Source of the DNA: Bolinopsis microptera
Lineage: Eukaryota > Ctenophora > Tentaculata > Lobata > Bolinopsidae
Length of the DNA stretch: 64,000 nt
NCBI RefSeq assembly: GCF_026151205.1
Contig: NC_087082.1
Coordinates: 16,523,401-16,587,400, forward strand
Direction: 5' to 3'
Numbering within the stretch: position 1 is the first letter of the stretch; the number at the start of each line of letters is the position of its first letter. The translations under genes and the position numbers were made by a program. Shown here in pieces: positions 9,801 to 19,328 of the stretch. A model generated the notes under the pieces. It made no database searches, was not told the origin of the DNA, and saw only the letters and a program-made list of their open reading frames with translations.

Positions 9801-12629
9801 CTCAGAAGCCTGTCAGTTCTGAAATGATCAAGAAAGCTGTGAAAACTGTGGTACAGGAGGAAGACCGAAACAAAAATCTGATGATTTTTGGTTTATCGGA
9901 GCAGGACAATGAGGAGCTCAGCACCGTGGTCAGTGAAGTGTTCTCAGCAATCGGAGAGAAACCCAGAATCGAAGCTAGTAGAGTCGGAAAGCTCAAACCT
10001 GGCAAGGCTGTGAGACCAGTTAAAGTGACTGCGGCAAGTGCAACAATTGTTAATCAGATTCTCGCTAAATCGAGAAACCTGCGAGCAACGGAAAAGTTTA
10101 AAACTGTTTTTATCAGCCCAGATCGATCTCCAGAACAGAGAGCCAAGCAAAGAGAACTCGTCAGTGACATGAAAAGACTGGTAACTGAGCAACCTGATAA
10201 GCTACACTTTATCAGAAACGGTGCTATAAAGAGTACTGATAAGACTAATAAGACTGCAGAATGAGCTTGAGTGTTTTTAATAATTTATTATTATTAGTGT
10301 ATTCAAGTTTTTGTTGTGTGGAGGATGTTTTAACTCACTCTTGTGTGCCCAGTCTTGCACTGTCAGTATTTCTCGACACTTCGAGCACACAAAACTGTCA
10401 GTTTTCGCGACAATTGTCAGATTTCGTTTTCAGTTCTGTCAATTTCAAGCGCTACTAGCTCTACTACTAGTAGTCTACTTCAGCTCACATTAAAGGGAGT
10501 TTTCGTCGTGCGTGTAGCGCCCTTCAAGTTTAACTTGGACGGATAGGATTTATAAAACTTCTGATTATAATATTTATACTATATTGTATTTTGTATTTAT
10601 GTATTTTAGTAAATGGTCATTAGAACCACCGGCACCGTCCGGGCCCAAACAACACCCTAGTAAAACTCTAGTAACACCATAGTAACACCCTAGTAACACC
10701 CTAGTAACACCCTAGTACACCTTAGTAACACCCTAGTAACCCTTTAGTAACACCGTTATTTCAGATACGGTGAAGTACACAACAGAACCCAGCTACTGTA
10801 CAAGTACCCATCCAGCACAGAGTACAAGAAGCTCGACCCTGATAGACTGCTCACTGGTCGCCCAACGGCAAACATCTTCGCTCAGCACGCCAACTTTGAC
10901 CATGCTTTTCTCAAAGATCACATATTCAACCCTTCGAAAACTTTCACCATTCTGCGATCCCCTGTTTCACAGTTCTCATCAGCCTTCAGCTTCTTTGAGA
11001 TCACTAATCTCTACCCAGCGGACACATTTGAGGAGAGTTTGAAGCTCTTCTTCAGCAGTCACATGCATGACAAATACTTGGTTAACACGTACTTTTGTAA
11101 GAACTGTGCTATGATGGTGAACGCTAACAGCATTGACATGGGACTAAATATAGAGGAGTACTTCAAGTCGGCGGATCAAGACAGGTATTTGTCAAACTTT
11201 CTGGAACAAGCCTCCCAAAGGTGGGATCTAGTGCTGATAACTGAGCACTTTGATCTGTCGTTAGTTCTACTGAAGAGAAAATTCTGCTTGGAGTTTGAGG
11301 ATATTCTGTACCTAAGATCCCTTGAGAGGATAAAGAAAGATAAAGTTGAGGACCCGTCCCTTCTCGCAAAGATAGCACAGATGCAGAAGCTGGATATAGC
11401 GCTGTACGACCACTTCAACGCTACGTTTTGGCGGGAAGTCGAAAAAGAAGAGGGTATATTCGAGGAGCTGGCTATATTTCAAAAGCTGAATAAACAAGTT
11501 CAGTCATTTTGTGTTGAAGGTAAGAATTGGTGAACTTCCTTGAAATTTTAAAAGCTTAAAATTCTTACTCGTAATACTTTGGTAATTCTGCAATCTAATC
11601 AGAGTGGGCTCACCATTCCAGCCAAGTATATTTACTGTCACGTTTACTTTGTCTCGATATCCCCTAGTACTAATTTGTTAGCTGAGTGATGAAACTGAAA
11701 CTACTTAATCGTTAATCCTTGCAACTTTGTAAGTCTCCTGCAGATGATCACTAAAATGATTTGTAATATATATAAGTTTAAGTTTTTGTAGTATTACTAG
11801 GTCAAGATAGGACGGTGTATGGTTCCATGATAAAGTGAGTCATGTGATCGTTTTAGGAAACTTGTGCCCTTGTATCATGTGATCAATTTTCGCCCTTGTG
11901 TCCTTCGCCCTCGTGTCCAACCTTTTAGGAAACTTTCGTCCTTGTGTCCTTTGCCCTTGTGACATCCGCCCTCGTGTCCTTCGCCCTCGTGACTTCCTCG
12001 TGAACGGTTCCCGGTCAGGCCTGATTCCCGGCACGAATCGAATTTACTCAGTTTTATCAAAATTTGAGAATAGACTAATTTAGTTAAAACTACAAGCTTT
12101 AAAACAAGCTTTTAGTAATTTGTCATTATTAAAGTTCAAAGAATGAAGAGATTCTTATTTTGCAGGTACTAGAGTTGGATATCAGGGAACCTACGCCAAT
12201 GTTCTCTCCACAAAGGCAAGGGACAACTTCCAGTGTATGGCTATGAACACCAGATGTCTTAATTTCATAAGATTAATAGGTATGAGTAGCAGTGTTTTAG
12301 GCCGTATTTATTTCTATATAGGGCTTAGAATCCATAACATTTTTTATTCCTTCCCTTTTTCTAGAGAAAACAGTTTTCAAACGTTCAATTATTGTAGTAA
12401 TAATATTTTCTTATTTATCTTATAGTAATAAACGAGGCAAAATTATTAAACTTTCTCTTAATATTTCAAAGAAGCAAGAGATGACACCGCGGTGAATGAC
12501 AACATGAGAACGGAAATTGCGCTGGAGTTCACGGATCCTGACAGTTTGAATCTGAAACAAATCATACATATGGACAGAAAGGAGAACATCATTGACTTAG
12601 CTTATAAAAATAAATTTAAATTAAATTAA
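805..12629 (+). CDS. Galactose 3-O-sulfotransferase-like protein (Gal3ST family), six exons
   Basis: Exons: 805-869, 6637-6776, 7062-7218, 10765-11519, 12166-12279, 12472-12629. All have GT/AG borders and compatible phases, giving about 462 aa, a usual length for Gal3ST enzymes. These are Golgi type II membrane enzymes that move sulfate from PAPS to the 3-OH of galactose on glycolipids or glycans. Exon 2 encodes a short hydrophobic anchor (VSYGFFLITITSLVLYL). Exon 3 carries the 5'-phosphosulfate loop (TKTHKTGSST, preceding NILLR). Exon 4 opens with the family-typical RYGEVHN and contains the 3'-phosphate-binding stretch ILRSPVSQFSSAF. Exons 5-6 encode a less conserved C terminus ending at TAA 12627. 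Exons 3 and 4 are firm, and exons 2, 5 and 6 are supported by splice phase. The acceptor substrate cannot be read from sequence; cerebroside or glycan sulfation are both possible. Introns 1 and 3 are filled with repeats. Confidence 0.85.
1305..1801. repeat. 208-bp direct duplication, offset 289 bp
   Basis: 1305-1512 and 1594-1801 are nearly identical (a few substitutions) and are separated by 81 bp of unrelated sequence. Both begin 'ttatagtaggaatcaaagcc' and end 'ctcttgatgatat'. They lie in intron 1 of the sulfotransferase gene. No coding potential is apparent. Confidence 0.9.
1930..1962. repeat. (GAAAT)n microsatellite
   Basis: Six perfect copies of a 5-bp unit. Confidence 0.9.
2230..2400 (-). 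repeat. Interspersed repeat copy (family R2)
   Basis: The reverse complement matches 63612-63750 at roughly 75-80%, sharing 'aaagcgagcgaccgatt', 'atttccttttgtttgggaaa' and 'attatgggttttggt'. The short ORFs across it are not conserved between the copies, so it is treated as non-coding. Confidence 0.75.
2694..3595. mobile_element. 0.9-kb non-autonomous DNA transposon-like element
   Basis: The left end 'tagggtttgca' (2694) and right end 'tgcaaaccta'-like 'tgcaaaccc|ta' (3595) form a terminal inverted repeat. It continues inward as mirrored 'cgataat' and 'ttatcggcgata' motifs at 2712-2780 and 3504-3585. The ends share TA, which could be a TA target duplication (Tc/mariner-like); no 8-bp duplication is visible. 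The interior contains a tandem duplication of about 146 bp (2881-3026 and 3027-3181, the second copy with an 8-bp insertion). No transposase is encoded. Confidence 0.55.
3596..5405. other. Intronic AT-rich DNA without a gene
   Basis: Only short unconserved ORFs occur. Two similar poly-A-containing segments at about 4195-4240 and 4715-4755 ('gtttttcgaaaaaaaaa' versus 'gtttttgaaaaaaaaa') and mirrored 'ttaccttacgaga' motifs (4167 and the reverse strand near 4800) suggest remnants of another inverted-repeat element. Confidence 0.4.
5410..5795. mobile_element. MITE-like element with telomere-like motifs, copy 1 (family M1)
   Basis: The terminal inverted repeats are 'tcactctacagtcga' (5416) and 'tcgactgtagagtga' (5770). 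The interior has several 'accctaaccctaac' motifs and CACGTG/TCACGTGA sites, and a 27-nt G run (5663-5689) where copy 2 (14860-15255) has only 'atggggggt'. No coding capacity. Confidence 0.75.
5848..6210. mobile_element. Inverted-repeat MITE-like element (family M2)
   Basis: 'cggcttaccttaactgc' at 5850 is mirrored by 'gcagttaaggtaagtc' at about 6186-6201. The internal arms carry mirrored TCGTCGCGAA/TTCGTCACGAA-type motifs. A related end occurs near 4160 ('atcggcttaccttacgag'). Short ORFs on both strands are by-products of the inverted repeat. Confidence 0.5.
7265..7990 (+). mobile_element. Interspersed repeat with 'ACTAGTxTAACCCGTGCC' end (family R1)
   Basis: It begins 'actagtataacccgtgcc', followed by 'gggacttcactatcgcagtt'. 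Related ends are found at 16300-16370 (+) and 39020-39072 (-), and the distal part recurs at 1-130. The antisense of 38640-38680 shares 'gagttgaaaatagtgtgtgg' with 7472-7495. The end structure resembles that of Helitron-like non-autonomous elements of other animals, but no RepHel protein is present, so the class is inference. Confidence 0.55.
8443..8479 (+). repeat. Displaced copy of the first 37 nt of sulfotransferase exon 4
   Basis: 35 of 37 bases match 10765-10801 (the exon 4 start encoding YGEVHNRTQLL). The copy lacks a preceding AG acceptor and runs after a few bases into the 11-bp minisatellite. It cannot serve as the exon itself. Confidence 0.9.
8484..9264. repeat. 11-bp minisatellite (AACACCCTAGT)n
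   Basis: About 70 units of 'aacaccctagt' occur, with recurring variants 'aacaccatagc', 'aacaccatagt' and 'aacactctagt' in a regular order that suggests higher-order units. The array continues at 10646-10755 beyond the LINE insertion. Degenerate relatives occur at 6480-6625. It lies in intron 3 of the sulfotransferase gene. Confidence 0.95.
9265..10645 (+). mobile_element. ORF1-only LINE-derived element
   Basis: The segment is flanked on both sides by the 11-bp minisatellite, so it appears to have inserted into it. It contains one intact ORF1-type gene (9383-10264) and about 380 bp of 3' sequence, with no endonuclease or reverse transcriptase. A repetitive target hides any target-site duplication. 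Confidence 0.6.
9383..10264 (+). CDS. LINE ORF1-type nucleic-acid-binding protein
   Basis: A 293-aa open frame from the first ATG, without stops. Residues about 70-150 are Gln/Glu/Ser-rich and likely coiled coil. The C-terminal half is recognisable: EEDRNKNLMIFGLSEQDNEE, then SRVGKLKPGK with RPVKVT and FKTVFISPDRSPEQRAKQRE. This is the RRM-like/C-terminal arrangement of CR1/L1-like ORF1 proteins, which bind element RNA and form ribonucleoprotein particles. No ORF2 follows. It lies in the sense orientation inside intron 3 of the sulfotransferase gene. The intact frame suggests recent insertion or selection. Confidence 0.75.
   Translation: MTIPPSEYGEKEINMLRGDSVELLNKAMNEMEITAIGQLSPSRVKKMNKDTACDLLYDALIYLEEFTGVVSTDYKMASNSVKHHMFETQETIIKLQSELLACKNEQLESLQTSVKSSVGESVKAEFQSFSSVLQANCPESQKPVSSEMIKKAVKTVVQEEDRNKNLMIFGLSEQDNEELSTVVSEVFSAIGEKPRIEASRVGKLKPGKAVRPVKVTAASATIVNQILAKSRNLRATEKFKTVFISPDRSPEQRAKQRELVSDMKRLVTEQPDKLHFIRNGAIKSTDKTNKTAE
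10646..10755. repeat. 11-bp minisatellite, distal block
   Basis: About nine degenerate copies of the AACACCCTAGT unit, ending 9 bases before the exon 4 acceptor at 10764. Confidence 0.9.
11855..12000. repeat. Short degenerate tandem repeat ('cgccctcgtgtcctt')
   Basis: About nine imperfect copies of a unit of about 15 bp lie in intron 4 of the sulfotransferase gene. Repetitive ORFs on both strands come from this periodicity. Confidence 0.7.
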
Positions 12630-13590
12630 TATTGGCGATTAATTTTTTAATTAGGATTTTTCAAATGCAAATCTTGATCGGTGATTGTACTAACAAATTA
12701 GTGTTTTGACTTCTTTTAAGGTTTCTTAAAAGTAATTTAAGGCAACATTGATAATGTTTGATGTTGCGTGATTTGAATCCATATATGGAACATACCTACT
12801 GGATCAGCATACTTTTATTAGTTGTTGATCAATGGTATTAATGGGTAATACTAATGAAGCTCATGTTGTGCTCATCTTCACCATTAAGAATCGTTGTGAT
12901 GCATTATTACCTTATTATTATCATTATTTTATAGTAATTAAACAACCTTCTGCACGTCATTGTTTATTGTTCAGTTAGTAGGGCACCGTCGGATTAAATA
13001 ATTAGGCTCTTTTAATTATTCTGTCAGATAACAGTTTTAGTATTCAAAAAACTTATGAAACATATAAATGAATATGAGGATGGTTATTAAGTTTAAGAAT
13101 TTAAAGTCTGGGCTGTAGATGCATTTGAAGATTGGTGTCTTACATGACTGTGCATTGAATTATGTTTTACTGTATGTGAGTGTATGAAGCTTTGGCTTTT
13201 TTAAGTTTGTCTGTCTTTCAACAAGGCGTAATTACATGATTTCAAATTGTTCTGTATGTTCTCATCATTTTTAAGTTTTACTGGTAAAGTTAATTATATT
13301 CTATATGCTTTACTATGGCTTGATGATGAATTATATGAATTATAGCAAATGTTGAATGTCGAATGTTTTGAAATGTTCTCCTTTTAGATTTTTTAATAAA
13401 TACAGCGTAACAGATTTCAGTACGTTATTTTTGGTAGTAAGGTAGATATAAAAGGTATGGTACTGGTTATAGTTAAGGGACGTCTAGTTCCACTCTCACT
13501 AAACCGCCCTCCCAAATTGAAACAATTTTTGTGAAAATGGAAAAGGCCCTGAGGGTATGAAAGTATTATATTTCTAGATCGGTGTATTAT
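12630..13590 (+). other. 3' flank or UTR of the sulfotransferase gene
   Basis: AT-rich DNA without further ORFs. The first canonical AATAAA after the stop codon is at 13395-13400, so a 3' UTR of about 0.8 kb is plausible. Confidence 0.5.
13395..13400 (+). terminator. Candidate poly(A) signal of the Gal3ST-like gene
   Basis: AATAAA 766 nt after the stop codon, the first such hexamer downstream. Confidence 0.4.
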
Positions 13591-13917
13591 TGGACGCTGA
13601 TTCCGAATCACCCCGGCCCCTTGACGTCCCAGGAAACGTTACTGGTAGGGGCCTAACTTCGAAAATAAAAGAAATAGAAACGTCTGGTTTTTAACAAAAT
13701 GTTCGCCTTTTAAAAATAACGTTTCCCCCAGGGGGAAATTTAAAACAACGTAGATTTTGAATTATCGCGAAAAGTCTTATTTTGGGCCTTATAAAAGTGC
13801 GCAGCTTTAACTTTGCGGATTCTTGTTCTCTGATTGGCTCAATCGTATCACGTGGTACGTGATGCAATAATTGCATTCTTGGAATAATTGAAGCGTGCAA
13901 ATGCAATGAACTTACTT

Positions 13918-14065
13918 GTAGCGCGATGCGTTACTGTGCCGCGCCGCGCACTTAATTAAGCTTCTCGCAACTGGCAACGACGCTAGATCGGCGAGATGCG
14001 CTAGATCGGCGAGATGCGCTACTGTGCCGTGCCGAGCTGCGATGAATTGACATCGTCAATTAATG
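13918..14065. repeat. GC-rich interspersed repeat, copy 1 (family R3)
   Basis: It shares 'tagcgcgatgcg', 'gcttctcgcaa', 'gatcggcgagatgcg' and 'gacatcgt' with 14638-14765 and 16438-16547. Copy 1 has the 'ctagatcggcgagatgcg' block twice. GC content stands out from the AT-rich surroundings. On the minus strand, motifs such as 'ggcacagtrgcgcatc' loosely resemble a Pol III A box, so a tRNA-derived SINE is possible but unproven. The flank 13594-13615 carries 'ggacgctgattccgaatcac', also part of family M1. Confidence 0.6.
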
Positions 14066-14329
14066 AACTTACGAGCGCGCACGGAGTTCAACAAGCGGTG
14101 AAGACGCAATCACCTGTAGTAATATTGCCAGACAGTAAGGTCTGCTGGGGTAGGGTAAACATTTAAATGATTCCCTGGAGAGTTATGGGCAAACAATTAT
14201 TTTGGTTACGTGACAGGCTGATAAAACACGAATCCGATTGTTTAGGGCTCGGTTTAGGGTTTCACCTAACCATGTGCTTTTGCGCCACTGCGGGCGCGCT
14301 TGTTTCACAAGCGCAATTGGGCTCTGGAT

Positions 14330-14365
14330 AGAGCAAGGTTAGGGTTAGGGTTAATTGGGGTAGGG
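14330..14365. repeat. Telomere-like TTAGGG motifs
   Basis: Three near-perfect TTAGGG units in tandem, preceded by degenerate ones (14250-14270). They are the reverse orientation of the motifs in M1 elements and are interstitial. Confidence 0.6.
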
Positions 14366-14637
14366 CGTCGCGTGCTTAATCACGTTCCATGCTCGTACTT
14401 TGAAATTATACTTTAATTGTTAATATAAAGGGGCTGCGACACGATCATAGTCGAAACCGACACGACAGTCGAAATAAAACCAAATTGGGTCGCGGTCGCT
14501 TATTTTTGGACGCTGATTCCGAATCACTCCCCTCGACATATATAATACTTAACGGGTGATACTCGTAAAACATTTGTTTCAAATTTATACAAGACTCATG
14601 TCGACGAGTCCAACTCAGCGCGCGTCTTGGTAGGTTA

Positions 14638-14765
14638 TTGTAGCGCGATGCACTACTGGGTCGCGCGCGCATCAAATAATGCTTCTCGCAATCACTTCGG
14701 TAGATCGGCGAGATGCACCACTGTGCCTCACCGAGCTGCGAAGGATTGACATCGTGAATCAAGGT
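14638..14765. repeat. GC-rich interspersed repeat, copy 2 (family R3)
   Basis: Homologous to 13918-14065 and 16438-16547. The minus-strand ORF across it is a repeat by-product, since the same peptide reappears in copy 3. Confidence 0.65.
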
Positions 14766-14859
14766 AGGTTATAAACATAAACTTATAAAAGGAAACTTTC
14801 CGACAAATTTTAGGCATATCCAATCATTAAACATTATATTACCAATTACAGCTGGATGA

Positions 14860-15255
14860 TGATTAATCACTCTACACTCGACTGTCACGTGACTTTTTTA
14901 ACCCGTTCTCTAGCTGGTTCTGAACGACTTTTCGAAACCCTAACCCTCTAATCTGATCCCAACCCTAACCCTAACCCATTCCTTAACAAAAACATATTCT
15001 AAAACCCTAACCCTAACGAGAAATTAGACTAACTTCCTTATACGGTCATATTACGTGATCGATACAGTTTTTCGCCAATATCTCGTCAGGAGAGCATTTT
15101 AACCCTATGTCATGGGGGGTGATTCGGAATCAGCGTCCGAAAATACATCGATTGAAGTTGGTTACAATGTACAACCATCGGGGGCCCTTTTAGAACAATC
15201 TCGAAGATCGCAATCTAATCGCAATCTAATCGACTGTAAAGTGATTTAGCACGCT
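14860..15255. mobile_element. MITE-like element with telomere-like motifs, copy 2 (family M1)
   Basis: Colinear with 5410-5795: 'tcactctacactcgac' at the left, 'tcgactgtaaagtgattta' at the right, the same 'accctaaccctaac' runs and the same 'ttttcgccaatatctcg' core. A small internal duplication, 'gcaatctaatc', is present near the right end. Confidence 0.75.
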
Positions 15256-16300
15256 CGATTACAGTTCAAAGCAACGTCTTTTGCTCCATTTTCATTACTA
15301 TGCCAACTTTAATATCCACTAGGTTTTTCGGACCGTTTTGAAAGTCCGATTGGTCTTTCAAAATTATTTCATTCAAGTATTATAAATGACCCGTTTATAG
15401 GCTATTAATTTTAGGTCCTGACTTACGTTCGCGTTGAACAATTAAAATGTAAAACAGTTGGATAAAATACAAATAAAAGAAACGTTGACAATTAGTATAA
15501 TTTTAAGACGATAAAAATGGGAATAAAGAAATCTCCCGTGCTCGAATCGAAGTGCCCTCCTTGCTGAAGTCTGCTTAGACACGTATTGCGATGTTGCTGT
15601 GACGTCACGTTGCAGTGCAGATGTGCTGGGATAAGAGTGGTGTCCGGTGTCCAGGCGATGTGTCCTGCTCCTGGTCGTGGACGCGTTGACAGTGTTAGTA
15701 ATCAGCCACTGAGTTGACGGCTGTATTACTTCGTTGTTAAAGTGCAGATGTTCTATTTCTGTTAATCAATTGAACTGTGGGAGAGCGTGGTTAAACTTAA
15801 GGTTAAGAAGTTAAAATTTGTTATACAGAAGGTATAACACAAGGAACCGAAGATATGACAAAATAATACAACGAAAATCAACAATTTTCGTCAAATTACG
15901 CGACTTTTACACTTACTGCTTATATTACTGAAGCTCCAAAAGCCGCGCATCATTCCAAAAAGATATAACAAATTTGTCATTGTGAAAAAGCTTTGTCATA
16001 CGTTGTATGACCCGCGGCGCACGAGTGCGCGGCTCCCCTGTATCGTAGAAACTCTACAGTGAAACGACCGTGAGGTTTGCTCTAACCAAAGCCCTTCCGC
16101 TTGCAGTAGCGCGCGACCGCCGTAGGCGGCAAAAGACTTGTGAAACAAGCGCGTCACGCAGTACGCGTATACACATGGCTATGTGAACGTGAGGTCACGA
16201 CGTGATACAAGTAGTTCCTATATTTGTGATAGGGAATATATTGGGTTGTTTTTTATATAGGGTCATTGTGACATTATGTGTCTGAAGAATTTTTAGTGTA
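15256..16300. other. Intergenic DNA without a recognisable gene
   Basis: Mixed AT-rich and GC-rich blocks. 15995-16165 is GC-rich with CGCG motifs and may be another repeat. No ORF with family features was seen. Confidence 0.4.
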
Positions 16301-16370
16301 ACCGGCCGGGACTTCACTATCGCAGTTGCAAGTTAAAAGTATAATCCTGCCTATTATATTCGAAAAAACG
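16300..16370 (+). repeat. Family R1 end fragment
   Basis: 'aaccggccgggacttcacta' followed by 'tcgcagttg' and 'tattatattcgaaaa' matches 7290-7350. Confidence 0.65.
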
Positions 16371-16437
16371 CAGTACATTTTCGTAATTAAAACGGTGTGA
16401 AAGTATGAACTCGCTAATTCCAAACATGCCACAATTT

Positions 16438-16547
16438 TGTAGCGCGATGCACTACTGGGCCGCGCGCGCATACAATAATGCTTCTCGCAACCACAGATCT
16501 TATGCAGATCGGCGAGATGCGAAGGATTGACATCGTGAATCAAGCCA
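16438..16547. repeat. GC-rich interspersed repeat, copy 3 (family R3)
   Basis: A shortened copy lacking the central 'accactgtgcctcaccgagc' block of copy 2. Confidence 0.65.
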
Positions 16548-16967
16548 CAATTTAAGTCTGAGCGCCCCTCACATATCTAATAGTAATACTTAATAGGCAA
16601 TAAGGCAATCTTAAGTCTGGAGGTCAGAGGTCCCCTGCCAAATTACCTAATTATGTAGCAAATATATTATGAGGGGAGATAAGAAAGAGAGCGAGAGTTG
16701 GAGGGTACACACCCACACACACTTTATTATCATATTTGGGTCATAAAATGATCAATTAAACCACTTACCGGATATTATCCTTTGAATCATTATCTTATTG
16801 TGAGACTGATAAACAGCAAACCTCTCCAGGATCTCTTAAACCACTTACCACCGTTTTAAAAAACCTTCATCACTTGGCTGCGTCAGAGTTTTCTTGGCAC
16901 TATACTGAAAAAAACCAGCCCCATAACTCTTATCGTTTTCTTGATTAAACCGCTCGGAAATTTTCCA

Positions 16968-17377
<410 letters not shown>

Positions 17378-18150
17378 CTTGAGATTATTATTATTGATAC
17401 TGTTTGAAGAATTTTTATATTGTTGAAAAAAAACTTGTTAATACCTATTGTTCATGTTTTTATTACATTTTTATCCTACAGTAGCTGACTACATACAGCA
17501 TCGTTCTTTACCGATTTCACTTTTCTTAATACTTGTTGATTGATACTAAGGAATACAAATTTTTTTAAAAGGAATACAAATTTGAATTTTGATCTTTATT
17601 ACAGATTAAACATATCATATATAACCATAAAAGCCGTGCGTCGGCTGATTGCCTCAACTTGGATTAGTAGTAATTTCAGTTGACAGAAGCTGAAGGACGG
17701 CAGCTCAAAAGGCCCAGTGAACCATCGGAAAGATCAAGGACTCGAGTGCCAGTAGTGGCTTTTTCGAACCCATTTTCGCCGATTTGCTGAGGCCCAGATG
17801 AGCTGTGCCCTGCTTCTTAACGGCACATGATGGTTTTTGTTTAGATACTTATTTAAATTTAAACGATAATTCAGTTGGTGGTTTACAGTTTTTAAATCAT
17901 GTTTATCATTTATTTTTCGTTTAATTATTACGGGTTGACAATTCAGTCATACCATGCATAGTCAACATTGTTGAGGCAACCAGCTTCCGCAGTTCAATAA
18001 TTGGAGACTGAATAAATATAAATTGATCGAAATTTACAATTCTGAATTCATCGTCATAAAATATAGTCAATAATATTCTTGATTCTATTTAGTACATTAT
18101 AAGTTGGTTTTATTCTCTTGCAACACTACTGCACAACAAAAACTGCGCCT
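17378..18150. other. AT-rich intergenic DNA
   Basis: No gene is supported. A short open stretch near 17685-17775 has a basic, Pro/Ser-rich translation but no recognisable family. Confidence 0.4.
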
Positions 18151-18178
18151 GTCCACCTACTGGAATTATTTCTATTGA

Positions 18179-19328
18179 TCCTCTAAGTATTTACTTGTAT
18201 GTACCCACATTGTCAATCTGAGCCTTAATACAGGTGTTGTACCAACCCTTTGTAAAAAAGCTAGAGTAACTCCCATCCATAAGGCAGGAATGAAAGATGA
18301 TCCTAATAATTACAGGCCAATATCCATCCTTCCACTTGTAGGAAAACTTATAGAATACTTTGTCGGCAAGCAACTCACTGATTACATGGAAGAGAACAAA
18401 CTTTTCATCCGGCATCAATATGGCTTTCGGAAAAATCACTCCACAACTTATCTGATGTACGATCTGATGGACGAAATATATATGAGTAAATCTAAGTCTT
18501 ATAAACCAGGAATCATCTTTCTTGATCTTAAGAAGGCCTTTGACACAGTGAATCATGAAATATTGCTTCAAAAATTGGCATATTATGGAATTGGTGGCAT
18601 TGCTTTAACCTGGTTTAAGAACTTCTTATCTTGTAGATATCAATGCACTAGGATCAATGGCAATCTAAGCTCATTTTTAGAAGTTCTGAGTGGTGTACCA
18701 CAAGGAAGCATCATTGGGCCTATATTATTTAGTATCTTCATAAATGACATCATTTATGCCTGTAACCTATCTAAGCCCTTTCTATTTGCAGATGATGGTG
18801 CACTATTCTTTGATCAAACCTGCAGAAGCACATTTATAAACATGAAAATAGAACTTATGACAATCTTTAAATGGCTCAGTGTTAATAAATTATCACTCAA
18901 TGAAAAGAAGACTGAATTCCTATTGTTTGATTCTGTTGACCAACATGATGAAATAACCATTGATTGTAATGAGGTAACTTTCACAATCAAGGAGTGCAAA
19001 GAGACAAAATATCTTGGCCTCATTCTAGATAGTAAATTAAACTTCAAAAGCCATGTAGATTATATTATTAGGAAGGTCATGAAGAGAATTGGTGCCATGT
19101 ATAAAAGTAAAGCACTGCTACCCATTAAATATAGGAAAATGTTTGCCAATGCACTCATGTTGCCACAATTCGATTATTTAGACACGATCTATTGTAGAGC
19201 TGGCAAGACAAAACTTGCTGAACTTGACACTCTGTACAAAAAGGTAGCCAAAATAGCTCTCAACGTTCCAAAAACAGAGAGCAGCCTTAATGTTTATAGA
19301 GACATGAAATGGTTACCACTCCATCTTA
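18179..19328 (+). pseudogene. LINE-A reverse transcriptase, 5' part (interrupted by LINE-B)
   Basis: An open frame from 18179 without an initiator; upstream similarity continues in another frame to about 18140, indicating a frameshift or truncation. RT blocks in order: NTGVVPTLCKKARVTPIHKA, NNYRPISILP, HQYGFRKNHST, IIFLDLKKAFDTVNHE, SGVPQGSIIGPILF and FLFADDGALF (the catalytic FADD). The later part, NEKKTEFLLF and KYLGLILDSKLNFKSHV, is typical of non-LTR retrotransposon ORF2. The frame is cut at WLPLHL by the inserted LINE-B, and the rest resumes at 22059. The element lacks its endonuclease domain and is not functional as it stands. Confidence 0.85.

Noticed and set aside
11163-11497. Minus-strand ORFs opposite sulfotransferase exon 4
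   Set aside because: Shadows of the conserved plus-strand exon.
14250-15010. Telomere repeats as a chromosome end
   Set aside because: Only two or three units per site, inside MITE-like elements, with genes on both sides.
17685-17775. Short basic Pro/Ser-rich open stretch resembling retroelement coding sequence
   Set aside because: Too short, with no recognisable motif.
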